Source: Nocardioides sp. GY 10127 (GTDB lineage: Bacteria; Actinomycetota; Actinomycetes; Propionibacteriales; Nocardioidaceae). Taken from it: 64,000 nucleotides of DNA. The notes beneath the pieces are model-generated. The model worked only from the letters and a program-made list of their open reading frames with translations. It was not told where the DNA came from and searched no databases. Shown one piece after another: positions 37,420-45,236 of this stretch. Both the position numbers and the translations under genes were made by a program. How positions within the stretch are numbered: position 1 is the stretch's first letter; each line of letters starts with the position of its first letter. The stretch is taken from NCBI RefSeq assembly GCF_004919085.1, contig NZ_STGL01000001.1:124001-188000 (forward strand). Direction: 5' to 3'.

Positions 37420-38070
37420 GTGAGCGGTCCAGCAGGACGTGGCGTGGCCGGTGGGCCGGTCGACGGCTGGCGCTGGGGCTGGCGCGAGACCTGGGGCGGC
37501 GACTGGCGTGCGGCGCTCTCGATCACCCTGGCCTTCACGGCGCTCCTGTGGGTCATCGAGGTCGTCGACCAGGTGACGCCGCTGTACCTCGACGACGACG
37601 GCGTCGTGCCGCGTACCGCCAGTGGCCTGGACGGCATCCTCTGGGCGCCCCTCCTGCACGTCGGCTTCGGGCACCTGCTGGGCAACACCGTCCTGCTCGT
37701 CCCGCTCCTGCTGCTCACGCTCGTCGGCGGCCTGGCGCGTGGGCTCGCCGCCACCGGCATCATCTGGCTGGTGGCCGGTCTGGGGACGTGGGTGATCGCC
37801 TCCCCCGGCACCGTCCACCTCGGCGCGTCGTCGCTGGTGTTCGGGTGGCTGACGTACCTGATCGTCCGAGGCCTCTACGCCCGGAACGTGTCCCAGCTGA
37901 TGCTTGGCGTGGTGCTGGCGGTGCTCCTGGGCGGGACGCTCCTCGGCGTCCTCCCCGGACAACCCGGCATCTCCTGGCAGGGACACCTCTTCGGCGCGCT
38001 GGGCGGCGTCATCGCCGCGGCCGTCCTGCGGCGGCGTCGGGCCGAGGCGCTGCCGGCGCCGACGTGGTAG
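37420..38070 (+). CDS. Rhomboid-family intramembrane serine protease
   Basis: This 216-aa protein has six hydrophobic segments. Rhomboid features are HLLGN at 85-89 (the HxxxN of helix 2), the serine motif VHLGASSLVFGW (Ser137, GxS form) and the catalytic His189 in SWQGHLFGALGG. It cleaves within or near membrane helices; substrates are unknown. The fold is the basic six-helix type. GTG 37420 has a weak purine-rich upstream. It is convergent with grpB, repeat C lying between and into the grpB 3' end. Confidence 0.85.
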   Translation: MSGPAGRGVAGGPVDGWRWGWRETWGGDWRAALSITLAFTALLWVIEVVDQVTPLYLDDDGVVPRTASGLDGILWAPLLHVGFGHLLGNTVLLVPLLLLTLVGGLARGLAATGIIWLVAGLGTWVIASPGTVHLGASSLVFGWLTYLIVRGLYARNVSQLMLGVVLAVLLGGTLLGVLPGQPGISWQGHLFGALGGVIAAAVLRRRRAEALPAPTW

Positions 38071-38103
38071 CCGTGCGCTGATCGTCCGGACGGCCCGCAG
38101 CGC

Positions 38104-38817
38104 TCACGATTGGTCAGAGACCGGCCCCGGTCGGCGCTCTGGTTCATGGTTGGTGACCAAACCTGAGGCTCTGGCCGCGCGGGCCCGCGCCTTGATCGCC
38201 TCGATCACGTCCGTCTTGGCATCGGCGTAGGCGTTCATGTCCGGCCAGTCCCGCGACAGCAGGTCCCGCTTGGTCGCCTCGTAGAGCGCTCGGTCCTCGT
38301 CGTCGGTGCGCAGACGGTCGCGCAGCAGCAGGTAGTCGTCGACCTCGGTCGCACCGGTGGCGTAGACGTGCACGTGGACGTCGCGCTCCGGCGTCCTGAC
38401 CAGGCGGTGCCCGGGCTCCCGTACCCGGAGGACGTAGCCGGCGCCGAGCAGCGGGTCGAGGTAGTCCTCCTCAGCGGTGATGTCCGGCACCGTCAGGACG
38501 AGGTCGATGATCGGCTTCGCCGCCAGGCCGGGCACCGAGGTCGAGCCGATGTGCTCGACCCCGACGCCCGGACTCCCCCACAGTCCCGACTCCGTGAGCG
38601 CCCTGACGATGCGGTCGCGGTGGCCAGCGAACGCCTCTGCCCAGGCCGGGTCGTGCTCCACCAGGTGCAGCCGACGGTGCTCGCGGCCGCCGACCAGCTC
38701 GAGCTCCGTGACGTCGGGGCGGCGTGGGCCAGGACCATGGCCAGGACCATGGCCAGGACCAAGACCAGGGCCAGGGCGGTGGGCGGTGCTGGGTGCGGAA
38801 GGAAGCGCGTCGGACAT
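38104..38817 (-). CDS. GrpB-family nucleotidyltransferase-like protein
   Basis: This 237-aa protein has a GrpB (UPF0157) core: LHLVEHDPAWAEAF, VEHIGSTSVPGLAAKPIID (GSTS-type nucleotidyltransferase motif) and RDVHVHVYATG. The biochemical role is not firmly known. Two oddities exist. Residues 14-32 come from a 12-bp minisatellite (Gly-Pro-Gly-His units). The last ~19 codons (SGLVTNHEPERRPG...) and the stop codon are read from repeat element C, so the natural C-terminus was replaced or extended by the element. Start ATG 38817. Confidence 0.82.
   Translation of the reverse strand: MSDALPSAPSTAHRPGPGLGPGHGPGHGPGPRRPDVTELELVGGREHRRLHLVEHDPAWAEAFAGHRDRIVRALTESGLWGSPGVGVEHIGSTSVPGLAAKPIIDLVLTVPDITAEEDYLDPLLGAGYVLRVREPGHRLVRTPERDVHVHVYATGATEVDDYLLLRDRLRTDDEDRALYEATKRDLLSRDWPDMNAYADAKTDVIEAIKARARAARASGLVTNHEPERRPGPVSDQS
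38106..38168. repeat. Paired-palindrome element, copy C, inside grpB 3' end
   Basis: TTGGTCAGAGACCGG (from 38110) and TTGGTGACCAA (38150-38160) are 40 bp apart, with the same variant left arm as B and D. It lies between convergent genes and supplies the grpB stop region. Confidence 0.82.
38727..38762 (+). repeat. 12-bp minisatellite in grpB 5' coding region
   Basis: Three tandem copies of GGCCAGGACCAT (the last ending AA) are followed by degenerate continuation. On the minus strand they encode Gly-Pro/His repeats and may change length by slippage without breaking the frame. Confidence 0.85.
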
Positions 38818-38869
38818 CGGGCGGAGCCTACGCGGCGGTTCCTGCCGCGGAGTGGTCAGCCAGAGGTCG

Positions 38870-38932
38870 ACGTTCGGTCAGAGACCGGCGCTCAGAGGGC
38901 CCGCAGACACGGGTTGGTGACCAAACCCGACG
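38870..38932. repeat. Paired-palindrome element, copy D (variant left arm)
   Basis: The left arm TTCGGTCAGAGACCGGC contains the palindrome CGGTC-AGA-GACCG. The right TTGGTGACCAA is at 38914-38924. Spacing is again 40 bp. It lies between the hydrolase 3' end and the grpB start (both minus). Confidence 0.8.
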
Positions 38933-38989
38933 TCGGCAGCGGACCCCGAGGCGGCCCGAGGACGGCCGGGATCAGGCGGATCAGGCGGA

Positions 38990-40006
38990 TCAGCCGGCGA
39001 CGCGTCCGGCAGCGACGTCGGCCGAGGGAGCTGCAGAGGCAGCGGACGCCGCAGCGCGGTCGGCCAGCGGGCCGGGCTGCGCCCGGGCGAGCAGGTGCGC
39101 GCCGGCCCGGGGAGCACGCCAGGCGTCGGGGATCGGGTGGGCGGCGACGTGCTCGGCGAACAGCTGCGGCCAGTGCTCGGCGTCCTCGGGCGTCTCGGCG
39201 ACGACGAGGCGGCTGTGCGGGATGAGCTCGTGCAGCCTCTCGGCCGACGACAACGGGTGGGCCGGGTCGCCGGTCCAGGCGAGGATCAGCGTGGGGTGCT
39301 GGATGCTCGCGACCTGCTCGGGGGCGGGGAAGTCGGCCTTGGCCGCGCCGCGCAGGAGCGTCGGGAGCAGCTCCAGGGAGACGTCCGGCAGGGTGTCGGG
39401 GTGGTTGGCGGCCGCCGGGGGCACCGGCGCGACGCGTCCCGCCTCGACGAGGCCCTCGATCCCCCGCTCCTCCACGATCCGCGCCTGCTTCTCGTACGAC
39501 TCGGCCTTCGCCCGCCGGGTCTCCCAGGCGGTCGGCGGGACGACCAGGGTGAGGGTGCCGAACCGGTCGGGCAGCCGCGACGCGGCGTGCAGCAGCGTCC
39601 CCGTGCCCATCGACGGCCCCACGCCGTGCACCTGCCAGCCCGGGAAGACGTGGTCGAGGAGGTTGAGGAGGTCGTCGGCGAGGCTGGACCAGCGGTACCG
39701 CGTCAGGTCGAGCCCGCCGGTCGAGAGGCCGTGGGCGCGGGCGTCGTAGCGCAGGACGCGGGTCGCGGCCCCGTCCGGACGCCGGTCGAGGCCCCGGCTG
39801 AGGTTCATCCCGAGGAGGACGTCCCGGGCCCGGCTCGAGGTCAGCCCGTGCAGCTGGACGACGGGGCGGACGTGGTCAGCATCACGTCCAGCATGTGACT
39901 CCCCCGGCCCCTCGGCGGCCTCCGCGCGGGCCGCGATCCCCTCGTCCGGCGTGACGACCGACACGTCGTAGTCGATGACGGCGCCTGGAACGGGGAGCGA
40001 CGACAC
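38990..40006 (-). CDS. Alpha/beta-hydrolase
   Basis: This 338-aa alpha/beta-hydrolase-fold protein shows VVQLHGLTSSR (oxyanion-type HG), LRYDARAHGLS, a nucleophile elbow GVGPSMGTGT (Gly-x-Ser-x-Gly expected; the Ser is in GPSMG), an acid region LILAWTGDPAHP and a His in AEHWPQLFA. GTG 40006 was chosen because AGGAGG lies 8 bp upstream; an earlier GTG at 40036 would place this site inside the gene. It is divergent from a condensation-domain gene, with a palindrome between. The substrate is unknown; esterase or thioesterase activity is plausible. Confidence 0.8.
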   Translation of the reverse strand: MSSLPVPGAVIDYDVSVVTPDEGIAARAEAAEGPGESHAGRDADHVRPVVQLHGLTSSRARDVLLGMNLSRGLDRRPDGAATRVLRYDARAHGLSTGGLDLTRYRWSSLADDLLNLLDHVFPGWQVHGVGPSMGTGTLLHAASRLPDRFGTLTLVVPPTAWETRRAKAESYEKQARIVEERGIEGLVEAGRVAPVPPAAANHPDTLPDVSLELLPTLLRGAAKADFPAPEQVASIQHPTLILAWTGDPAHPLSSAERLHELIPHSRLVVAETPEDAEHWPQLFAEHVAAHPIPDAWRAPRAGAHLLARAQPGPLADRAAASAASAAPSADVAAGRVAG

Positions 40007-40032
40007 GGAAAAGGCCTCCTGAACGGGGTTGT

Positions 40033-40042
40033 TCACATGTGA
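40033..40042. promoter_or_regulatory. TCACATGTGA palindrome in divergent promoter
   Basis: The perfect palindrome TCACATGTGA sits between the divergent hydrolase (start 40006) and condensation-domain gene (start 40059). The same ten bases form the centre of a 12-bp palindrome ahead of the HTH-MurA gene (45166-45177). It is a probable operator; the regulator is not proven. Confidence 0.55.
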
Positions 40043-40058
40043 CCCCTACAGTACGGCC

Positions 40059-41372
40059 ATGCGGCTGACCAATGTCGCCCAGATGCTGCTCCCGGACGGG
40101 CGACTCAGCAGCTACGGCGTGCACGCGGGCCCCCCGGGCTCCCCCCTCCCGATCTCCTTCGACCAGCGTCGCCACGTGTCCGTCGGCGACCGCGTCGGCT
40201 CGTGGATGGGCATCTCCTTCCGGCTCCCGCAGCACGAGTCGCGCGAGGCGCTCGCGCAGGCGTGGCACCACGTCGTCGAGCGACACGGCACCCTGCGCAC
40301 CGCCTTCTCCCGCGACGAGGACGGCGGCCTCGCGCTGCATCGCGTCGAGGTGCTGCCCGGCGAGTGGACGGAGCACGAGGTCTCCGGCGGGCAGCAGGTC
40401 CGCGACGTCCTCCGCCAGGTCCTGGACGCCGGGTGCCGACCCTTCACGCGGCCCTCCTACCGGCTGGCCCTGGTCGAGCCGGACGACGGGAGCATCCCTG
40501 TCGTCGTGCTCGCCGCCGACCACTCCCACCTCGACATGTGGTCGCTGCTCGTCCTCGTGCGCGACCTCCTGGCCTGCCTGGACGACGTCCGCGCCGGCGT
40601 CGATGCGCCCGGTGCCGGCCTGCCGAAGCCGCAGGACTTCGCCGAGCACACCACCGAGCTGGCCGAGCGCGGCCCCGCGCCCGACGAGGTCCGCGCGCGC
40701 TGGCACCGGATCATGGAGGACGGCGGCGGCCGGATGCCGGTCTTCCCGCTGCCCCTGGGTCGGCTCGACCCGGTGCCCTCCGAGCGCGTGGAGGTGATCG
40801 ACGTCCTGGACGCCGCCCAGCTCGCCCGGCTCACGGCGCGGGCCGCGGACCGGGGCACCCGGATGCTCCCGCTGGTCGTCTCCGAGATGGCGGTCGTGAC
40901 CCGCGAGCTCGCCGACAAGCCGCTGCGGGCCGTGTTCCCGGTGCACAGCCGCTACGACGACCGCTGGCACGCCAGCTGCGGCTGGTTCATCACCAACGCG
41001 GTGCTCGACTGCCAGTCCCCCGACCTCGACACCTGCGCGGCGGCGGTCCGCGAGACGGTGAGCCTCGGCTCGGTCGCGCTGGCCGACGTCCTCTCCCCCT
41101 GGGGTGGCATGCCCGACACCTCTGGCATGTTCGCGCTGTCGTGGCTGGACCTGCGCCGCCTGCCCGTGGGCGTGGACCCGGGGCCGGAGGGTCAGTACGT
41201 GTCGGCCGCGATCCGCACCGACGGCGTCATGGTGTGGTTCATCGTCGAGGACGGCGGGGTCCACCTGCGCGTCCGCTACCCCGACACCCCCGAGGCCCGC
41301 CGCAGCGTGGGCGCGTGGGTGGACGCGGTGGTCCACCGTCTCCAGGTGTACGCCGACACCGAGGCCGCCTGA
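40059..41372 (+). CDS. Stand-alone condensation-domain acyltransferase
   Basis: This 437-aa protein has the fold signature of NRPS condensation/PapA-type acyltransferases: an AADHSHLDMWS motif at 152-162 gives the catalytic HxxxD (H155, D159; the first His of HHxxxD is Asp). VFPVHSRYDDRW and ADVLSPWGGMPDTSGMF match the later latch and floor regions. No adenylation or carrier domain is attached or nearby. It may move an acyl or aminoacyl group to a small-molecule or lipid acceptor. The ATG follows TACAGT by 6 bp, consistent with a leaderless transcript. It is paired with a divergent alpha/beta-hydrolase. Confidence 0.78.
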   Translation: MRLTNVAQMLLPDGRLSSYGVHAGPPGSPLPISFDQRRHVSVGDRVGSWMGISFRLPQHESREALAQAWHHVVERHGTLRTAFSRDEDGGLALHRVEVLPGEWTEHEVSGGQQVRDVLRQVLDAGCRPFTRPSYRLALVEPDDGSIPVVVLAADHSHLDMWSLLVLVRDLLACLDDVRAGVDAPGAGLPKPQDFAEHTTELAERGPAPDEVRARWHRIMEDGGGRMPVFPLPLGRLDPVPSERVEVIDVLDAAQLARLTARAADRGTRMLPLVVSEMAVVTRELADKPLRAVFPVHSRYDDRWHASCGWFITNAVLDCQSPDLDTCAAAVRETVSLGSVALADVLSPWGGMPDTSGMFALSWLDLRRLPVGVDPGPEGQYVSAAIRTDGVMVWFIVEDGGVHLRVRYPDTPEARRSVGAWVDAVVHRLQVYADTEAA

Positions 41373-41376
41373 GCGG

Positions 41377-42189
41377 TCAGCCGGCCAGCAGGAAGTGTCG
41401 GAGGATCGACACGAACGCGTCGGGGGCCTCGGAGTGCACCCAGTGGCCGGCGCCCTTGACGGTGACCGTCGTGGTGCGCGGGAACAGCCGGCGCATCTCC
41501 GGGGCGTGCTCGGGCTGGACGTAGGGGGACCGCTCCCCCGCCATCCACAGCACCGGCCCGGTGAAGCCGGGATCGAGGGTCGGGAAGCCGCCGATGACGT
41601 CGAGCTGGGCCCGGAGGAGCGCGAGGTTCGCCTGCCAGACGAAGCGGCCGTCGCGCACGCGGAGGTTCTGCAGGAGGAAGCCGCGGACGCGCTCGTCGGC
41701 GATCGGGCCGGCGAGCAGCTCGTCGGCCTGGCCACGGCTCTCGAGGGCGTCCAGGTCGAGCCCGGCGAGGCTGTCGAGCAGGTGCTCGAACTCGCCGAGG
41801 CCGCCGGACGCCGCGGGCGAGATGTCGACGACGACGAGGCGGTCGACCAGCTCGGGGTGCCGGGTGGCCAGCACCATGGCGACCTTGCCGCCCATCGAGT
41901 GGCCGACGAGGTGGGTCCGTTCCACCCCGCGAGCGGCCAGGTCGTCCCTCAGCCAGGCGGCGACGGTGTCGGCGACGAGGACGTAGTCGACGGACGACGT
42001 CCAGGCCGATCGTCCGTGGTTGGGCAGGTCGACCAGGGTCGAGCGCAGCTCCGGCTGGAGGGCCTTGGCGACCTGCGTGAAGTTGCGGCCCTGGCCGAAG
42101 AGCCCGTGGAGGAGGACGACGTCCCCGGTCCCGGCGGCGGTGGCGTCCTCACCGACGCGCTGGACGTGGAGGACGGGCTGCTCGGGCAC
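41377..42189 (-). CDS. Alpha/beta-hydrolase, YbfF/ABHD11-like esterase
   Basis: This 270-aa protein shows VVLLHGLFGQGRNF, then LPNHGRSAW, the nucleophile elbow LVGHSMGGKVAM (Ser of GHSMG), and the late GAGHWVHSEAP with the catalytic His. These are the landmarks of the YbfF/ABHD11 esterases, which act on short acyl esters or thioesters. The start is GTG 42189. It lies tail to tail with the condensation-domain gene (4-bp gap). The second alpha/beta-hydrolase at 38990 has a different sequence. Confidence 0.88.
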   Translation of the reverse strand: MPEQPVLHVQRVGEDATAAGTGDVVLLHGLFGQGRNFTQVAKALQPELRSTLVDLPNHGRSAWTSSVDYVLVADTVAAWLRDDLAARGVERTHLVGHSMGGKVAMVLATRHPELVDRLVVVDISPAASGGLGEFEHLLDSLAGLDLDALESRGQADELLAGPIADERVRGFLLQNLRVRDGRFVWQANLALLRAQLDVIGGFPTLDPGFTGPVLWMAGERSPYVQPEHAPEMRRLFPRTTTVTVKGAGHWVHSEAPDAFVSILRHFLLAG

Positions 42190-42451
42190 GCCGTCAGCCT
42201 AGGTGAGAGGACGGTCGTGGCCCGCATACCCGGGGGGACGTCTGTCGTGTGGCGCATGAGGGCGCTGTATGGACCGTTCTTCCAGGAAAGGTGAAGACGG
42301 TGAAGAAAACGTTCTCGTCCCTGTGATCCGGGCCTCAGCGGACGATCAGCCACTTAACGTCGAACGAGACCGACGGACCAGGCAACGAAGCCCACAGGCC
42401 CGCCGGCGTCGTCCGAGAGGACCATGCCGCAACACCGAGAGGATCACGGCC
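42190..42451. promoter_or_regulatory. Divergent promoter region of esterase and small Cys protein
   Basis: This 262-bp gap lies between divergent genes. It contains an A/G-rich run (AGGAAAGGTGAAGACGG near 42288) and TTAACG near 42355, but no assignable promoter pair or RNA. Confidence 0.35.
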
Positions 42452-42604
42452 ATGTGGGACACCGTCCAGACCAACGAGCAGCACCTGTCGCACGACCGAC
42501 CGTGCACGAAGTGCGGGCACGAGATGCACGTCTACCTGCCCTGCGACGACGCCTGCGGCTGCCCCGCCACCGCGCGGGCCACGCGCAGCTACAGCGCCGC
42601 CTGA
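42452..42604 (+). CDS. 50-aa cysteine-rich (CxxCGH) protein
   Basis: This 50-aa protein starts at ATG 42452 behind GAGAGGA. The motif RPCTKCGHEMHVYLPCDDAC followed by GCP has five Cys and two His suited to binding zinc. I recall very similar short actinobacterial proteins of unknown function with the same MWDTVQTNEQHLSHDRPC start. The strong ribosome site and a terminator right after the stop support a real gene. Confidence 0.75.
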   Translation: MWDTVQTNEQHLSHDRPCTKCGHEMHVYLPCDDACGCPATARATRSYSAA

Positions 42605-42620
42605 CGCGGCTCCACGAGCT

Positions 42621-42660
42621 GCCCCGGGACCGGTAGGTCCCCTGCCATCGGGCCCGGGGC
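42621..42660 (+). terminator. Hairpin after small Cys protein gene
   Basis: GCCCCGGG (42621) pairs with CCCGGGGC (ending 42660); further partial pairing of GACC and GGTC lies within. It starts 16 bp after the stop. Confidence 0.6.
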
Positions 42661-42697
42661 GTGCCACCTGTGCGTGCGGCGTCCTGCCGCAGCGCAC

Positions 42698-42760
42698 CAC
42701 GTTTGGTCACCAACCCGTTGCTGGCGGCGCTCCGTCACCGGGTTGGTGACCAACCGTGAG
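42698..42760. repeat. Paired-palindrome element, copy E
   Basis: CACGTTTGGTCACCAACCCG and the inverted CGGGTTGGTGACCAA(-)CCGTG have cores at 42703-42713 and 42743-42753, 40 bp apart. One A is missing from the right arm. It lies between convergent genes. Confidence 0.87.
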
Positions 42761-42820
42761 GCGGGCGGCGCAGTCTGTCGACCCCGACCGCCCGCCGACG
42801 CCGGCGCGCTGACGCGCCGG

Positions 42821-43570
42821 TCAGGACGCGGTCCACCCGCCGTCCATCGTGTACGAGGCGCCGGTGACCATGCCGGCCTTGTCCGAGCACAGCCAGGTGA
42901 CGAGGTCGGCGACCTCGTCCGGCTCGACCAGCCGCTTGATGGCGGACTCGGTGAGCATGATCTTCTCGACCACCTCGGACTCGTCGATCCCGTGCTGCTT
43001 CGCCTGGTCCGCGATCTGCTTCTCGGCCAGCGGCGTGCGCACGTAGGACGGGTTGATGCAGTTGCTGGTGACGCCGTGCTCGGCGCCCTCGAGCGCGGTG
43101 ACCTTGCTGAACCCCTCGAGCCCGTGCTTCGCCGTGACGTAGGCGGACTTGAAGGCGCTGGCGCGCAGGCCGTGGATGCTGGAGACGTTGACGATCCGGC
43201 CCCAGCCCTTCTCGTACATGCCCGGCAGCACGGCGCGGGTGAGGAGGAACGGGGCGTTCAGCATCAGGTCGATGATGAAGCGGAACTTCTGGGGGTCGAA
43301 CTCCGTGATGGGCGCGACGGTCTGGATGCCCGCGTTGTTGACCAGCACGTCGGCCTCCAGGCTGAGCTGGGCGAGGCCGTCCAGGTCGGAGAGGTCCACG
43401 ACCCAGGCCTTGCCGCCGATCTTCTCGGCGACGGCCTGGGCCCTGTCCCCGTCGAGGTCGGCGCAGACGACGTCCGCCCCCACCCCGGCGAGGCCGACGG
43501 CGATGGCCTCCCCGATGCCCGAGGCGGCTCCGGTGACGACGGCGGTGCGGCCGGTCAGGTCAGTGCTCAC
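42821..43570 (-). CDS. 3-hydroxybutyrate dehydrogenase (SDR)
   Basis: This 249-aa short-chain dehydrogenase has the NAD site VVTGAASGIGEA, then VLVNNAGIQTVAPI, the catalytic NVSSIHGL...YVTAKHGL (Ser, Tyr, Lys) and a C-terminal YTMDGGWTAS. The IQTVAPI and SIHGLRASAFKSAY stretches are those of D-beta-hydroxybutyrate dehydrogenases, which interconvert acetoacetate and 3-hydroxybutyrate. GTG 43570 follows AGGAGA. A strong terminator separates it from the upstream alcohol dehydrogenase, so it has its own promoter. Confidence 0.87.
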   Translation of the reverse strand: MSTDLTGRTAVVTGAASGIGEAIAVGLAGVGADVVCADLDGDRAQAVAEKIGGKAWVVDLSDLDGLAQLSLEADVLVNNAGIQTVAPITEFDPQKFRFIIDLMLNAPFLLTRAVLPGMYEKGWGRIVNVSSIHGLRASAFKSAYVTAKHGLEGFSKVTALEGAEHGVTSNCINPSYVRTPLAEKQIADQAKQHGIDESEVVEKIMLTESAIKRLVEPDEVADLVTWLCSDKAGMVTGASYTMDGGWTAS

Positions 43571-43717
43571 GATGCTTCTCCTGCTCCCTGTGCTGTGGCG
43601 CGTGCCGGCCGGGAGGGTCGGGCGCGTCGACGGATGTGTGGTGCGGTCCCACTCCCCCGTGTTCCCCGGCAGGTGTCGCGTCTCGCCCACCCCTGGGGGT
43701 GAACACGCCCGGACGTG

Positions 43718-43756
43718 CCGCGGGCCCCGACGACCGGTGGTCGTCGGGGCCCGCGG
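43718..43756 (-). terminator. 18-bp perfect hairpin after alcohol dehydrogenase
   Basis: CCGCGGGCCCCGACGACC pairs without mismatch with 43739-43756 around a 3-nt loop. It lies 20 bp downstream of the minus-strand dehydrogenase stop. Confidence 0.88.
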
Positions 43757-43775
43757 GCGGTCGTGGTGCCGGGCG

Positions 43776-44810
43776 TCAGGACACGTCGAGCAGGACCTTG
43801 ATGGCGCGACGCTCGTCCATGGCCGCGTAGGCCTCGGCGACCTGGTCGACGGGGAGGCGGAGGTCGAAGACGGCACCCGGGTCGATCGAGCCCTTGAGGA
43901 CGAGGTCCAGCAGGTGCGGGAGGTAGTTGCGGACGGGCGCCATGCCGCCGAACAGGCCGACGTTCTTGGTGAACATGGTGCGCATCGGCGGCTCGGCGCC
44001 GTGCGGGACGCCGACGAAGCCGACGTGCGAGCCCGGCCGGGCGATCGTGAAGGCCGTCGACATCGACTGGCCCGTGCCGACGCACTCCAGGACGGCGTCC
44101 GCGCCGATCCCGTCGGTGAGCTCCATGACCGCGGCCTCGCCCTCGGCGCCGCGCTCGGCGACGATGTGCGTCGCCCCGAACGTGGTGCCGAGCTTCTGCC
44201 GGGACTCGTGACGCGACATGAGGATGACCTTCTCCGCGCCCATCTGGCTGGCGGCGATGACGCCGCACAGCCCTACCGCGCCGTCGCCGACGACGACGGC
44301 CGTGCCGCCCTCGCGGACGCCCGCGGCCACGGCCGCGTGCCAGCCGGTGGGCATGACGTCGGAGAGGGCCATGAGGCTGGGGACGAGCTCCGGCGCCGGG
44401 CCGTTCGGGCCTACGTCCGGCACCTTGACGAGCGAGCCGTCCGCGTAGTTGACGCGGGCGAGCTCGCCCTGGCCGGAGACGGTCATCCCGACGTTCACGC
44501 AGCCGGAGTGCATGCCGGCGCGGCAGTGGGCGCAGGTGTTGTCGCAGTGGTCGAACGGGACGATGACGAAGTCGCCCGGCTTGACGTCGCGGACCTCGGA
44601 GCCCACGGCCTCGACGAAGCCGATGCACTCGTGGCCGATGGTGTGGGGGTCGGTCGTCGGGTTCTCGCCGCGGTAGGGCCAGAGATCGGACCCGCACACG
44701 CACGCCGTGGTGACGCGGACGATGGCGTCGGTCGGCTTGGTGAGGACGGGGTCCGGCACGTCCGACTCGAACCGGATGTCTCGGGGAGCGTGGATCATGG
44801 TGGCGCGCAT
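43776..44810 (-). CDS. Zinc-dependent alcohol dehydrogenase-like protein
   Basis: This 344-aa medium-chain dehydrogenase has CVCGSDLW (catalytic zinc Cys), GHECIGFV (His/Glu), structural-zinc cysteines in DHCDNTCAHCRAGMHSGC, and the nucleotide site VVVGDGAVGLCG. It oxidises an alcohol or reduces an aldehyde with NAD(P); the substrate is not clear. ATG 44810 (MRATMIHAP) is chosen by family length; ATG 44798 is possible. A GC-rich palindrome at 44834-44853 lies just upstream. Confidence 0.88.
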   Translation of the reverse strand: MRATMIHAPRDIRFESDVPDPVLTKPTDAIVRVTTACVCGSDLWPYRGENPTTDPHTIGHECIGFVEAVGSEVRDVKPGDFVIVPFDHCDNTCAHCRAGMHSGCVNVGMTVSGQGELARVNYADGSLVKVPDVGPNGPAPELVPSLMALSDVMPTGWHAAVAAGVREGGTAVVVGDGAVGLCGVIAASQMGAEKVILMSRHESRQKLGTTFGATHIVAERGAEGEAAVMELTDGIGADAVLECVGTGQSMSTAFTIARPGSHVGFVGVPHGAEPPMRTMFTKNVGLFGGMAPVRNYLPHLLDLVLKGSIDPGAVFDLRLPVDQVAEAYAAMDERRAIKVLLDVS

Positions 44811-44833
44811 GACGAGAGCATGACATCGACAAC

Positions 44834-44853
44834 CACCCCCCGAACGGGGGGTG
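44834..44853. promoter_or_regulatory. CACCCCCCG palindrome upstream of dehydrogenase
   Basis: CACCCCCCG-AA-CGGGGGGTG is a 20-bp inverted repeat 24 bp ahead of the alcohol dehydrogenase start. It may be an operator or a leader hairpin. The rest of the 426-bp divergent gap to 45237 holds repeat copy F and the palindrome at 45166. Confidence 0.45.
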
Positions 44854-45048
44854 CTGGTGGATCGGTCCGGAGGTGCCGGGCGCCACGCCCACCTCCCTGC
44901 ACCCCCGGACCGCTCCCCCGTACGTCCTCCAGCTCTCCGTCCTGGTCGTCCGCCTCGTCGGCCCTGATGCTGGCCCTGACCTGGCCGATGACGTCGCCCA
45001 TGACGTTGCCGCGATCGCCGGCCGTCCCACCGGTGCTGCGCCGTCGCT

Positions 45049-45112
45049 CCACGTTTGGTCACCAACCCCGTCCCGCGGACCCGAAAACCTCACGTTTGGT
45101 CCCCAACCCGTG
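45049..45112. repeat. Paired-palindrome element, copy F (direct orientation)
   Basis: CCACGTTTGGTCACCAACC (core 45055-45065) and TCACGTTTGGTCCCCAACCC (core 45096-45106) point the same way, unlike the other copies, with a spacing of 41 bp. It lies in a divergent promoter region, so the element is not simply a terminator. Confidence 0.85.
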
Positions 45113-45165
45113 ACCGGCAGCGCCGCCACCCCCGACACGCCCCACCCCAAGGCTTCTTGCCTTAT

Positions 45166-45177
45166 CTCACATGTGAG
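45166..45177. promoter_or_regulatory. CTCACATGTGAG palindrome, probable operator
   Basis: This perfect 12-bp palindrome lies 59 bp ahead of the HTH-MurA gene, in an unusually A/T-rich spot (CTTAT before, TTACC after). The gene it precedes encodes an HTH domain, so autoregulation is a natural guess. Its core recurs at 40033-40042. Confidence 0.55.
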
Positions 45178-45236
45178 TTACCGTCGTCGCGTCGGAACCC
45201 CACTGTCTCGGGGGACCACCACAGAGAGGGGAAGCG

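Noticed and set aside
45161..45180. Second dif-like site at CTTATCTCACATGTGAG
   Set aside because: It lacks the ATAA-N6-TTATGT arrangement; it is better explained as a dyad operator.
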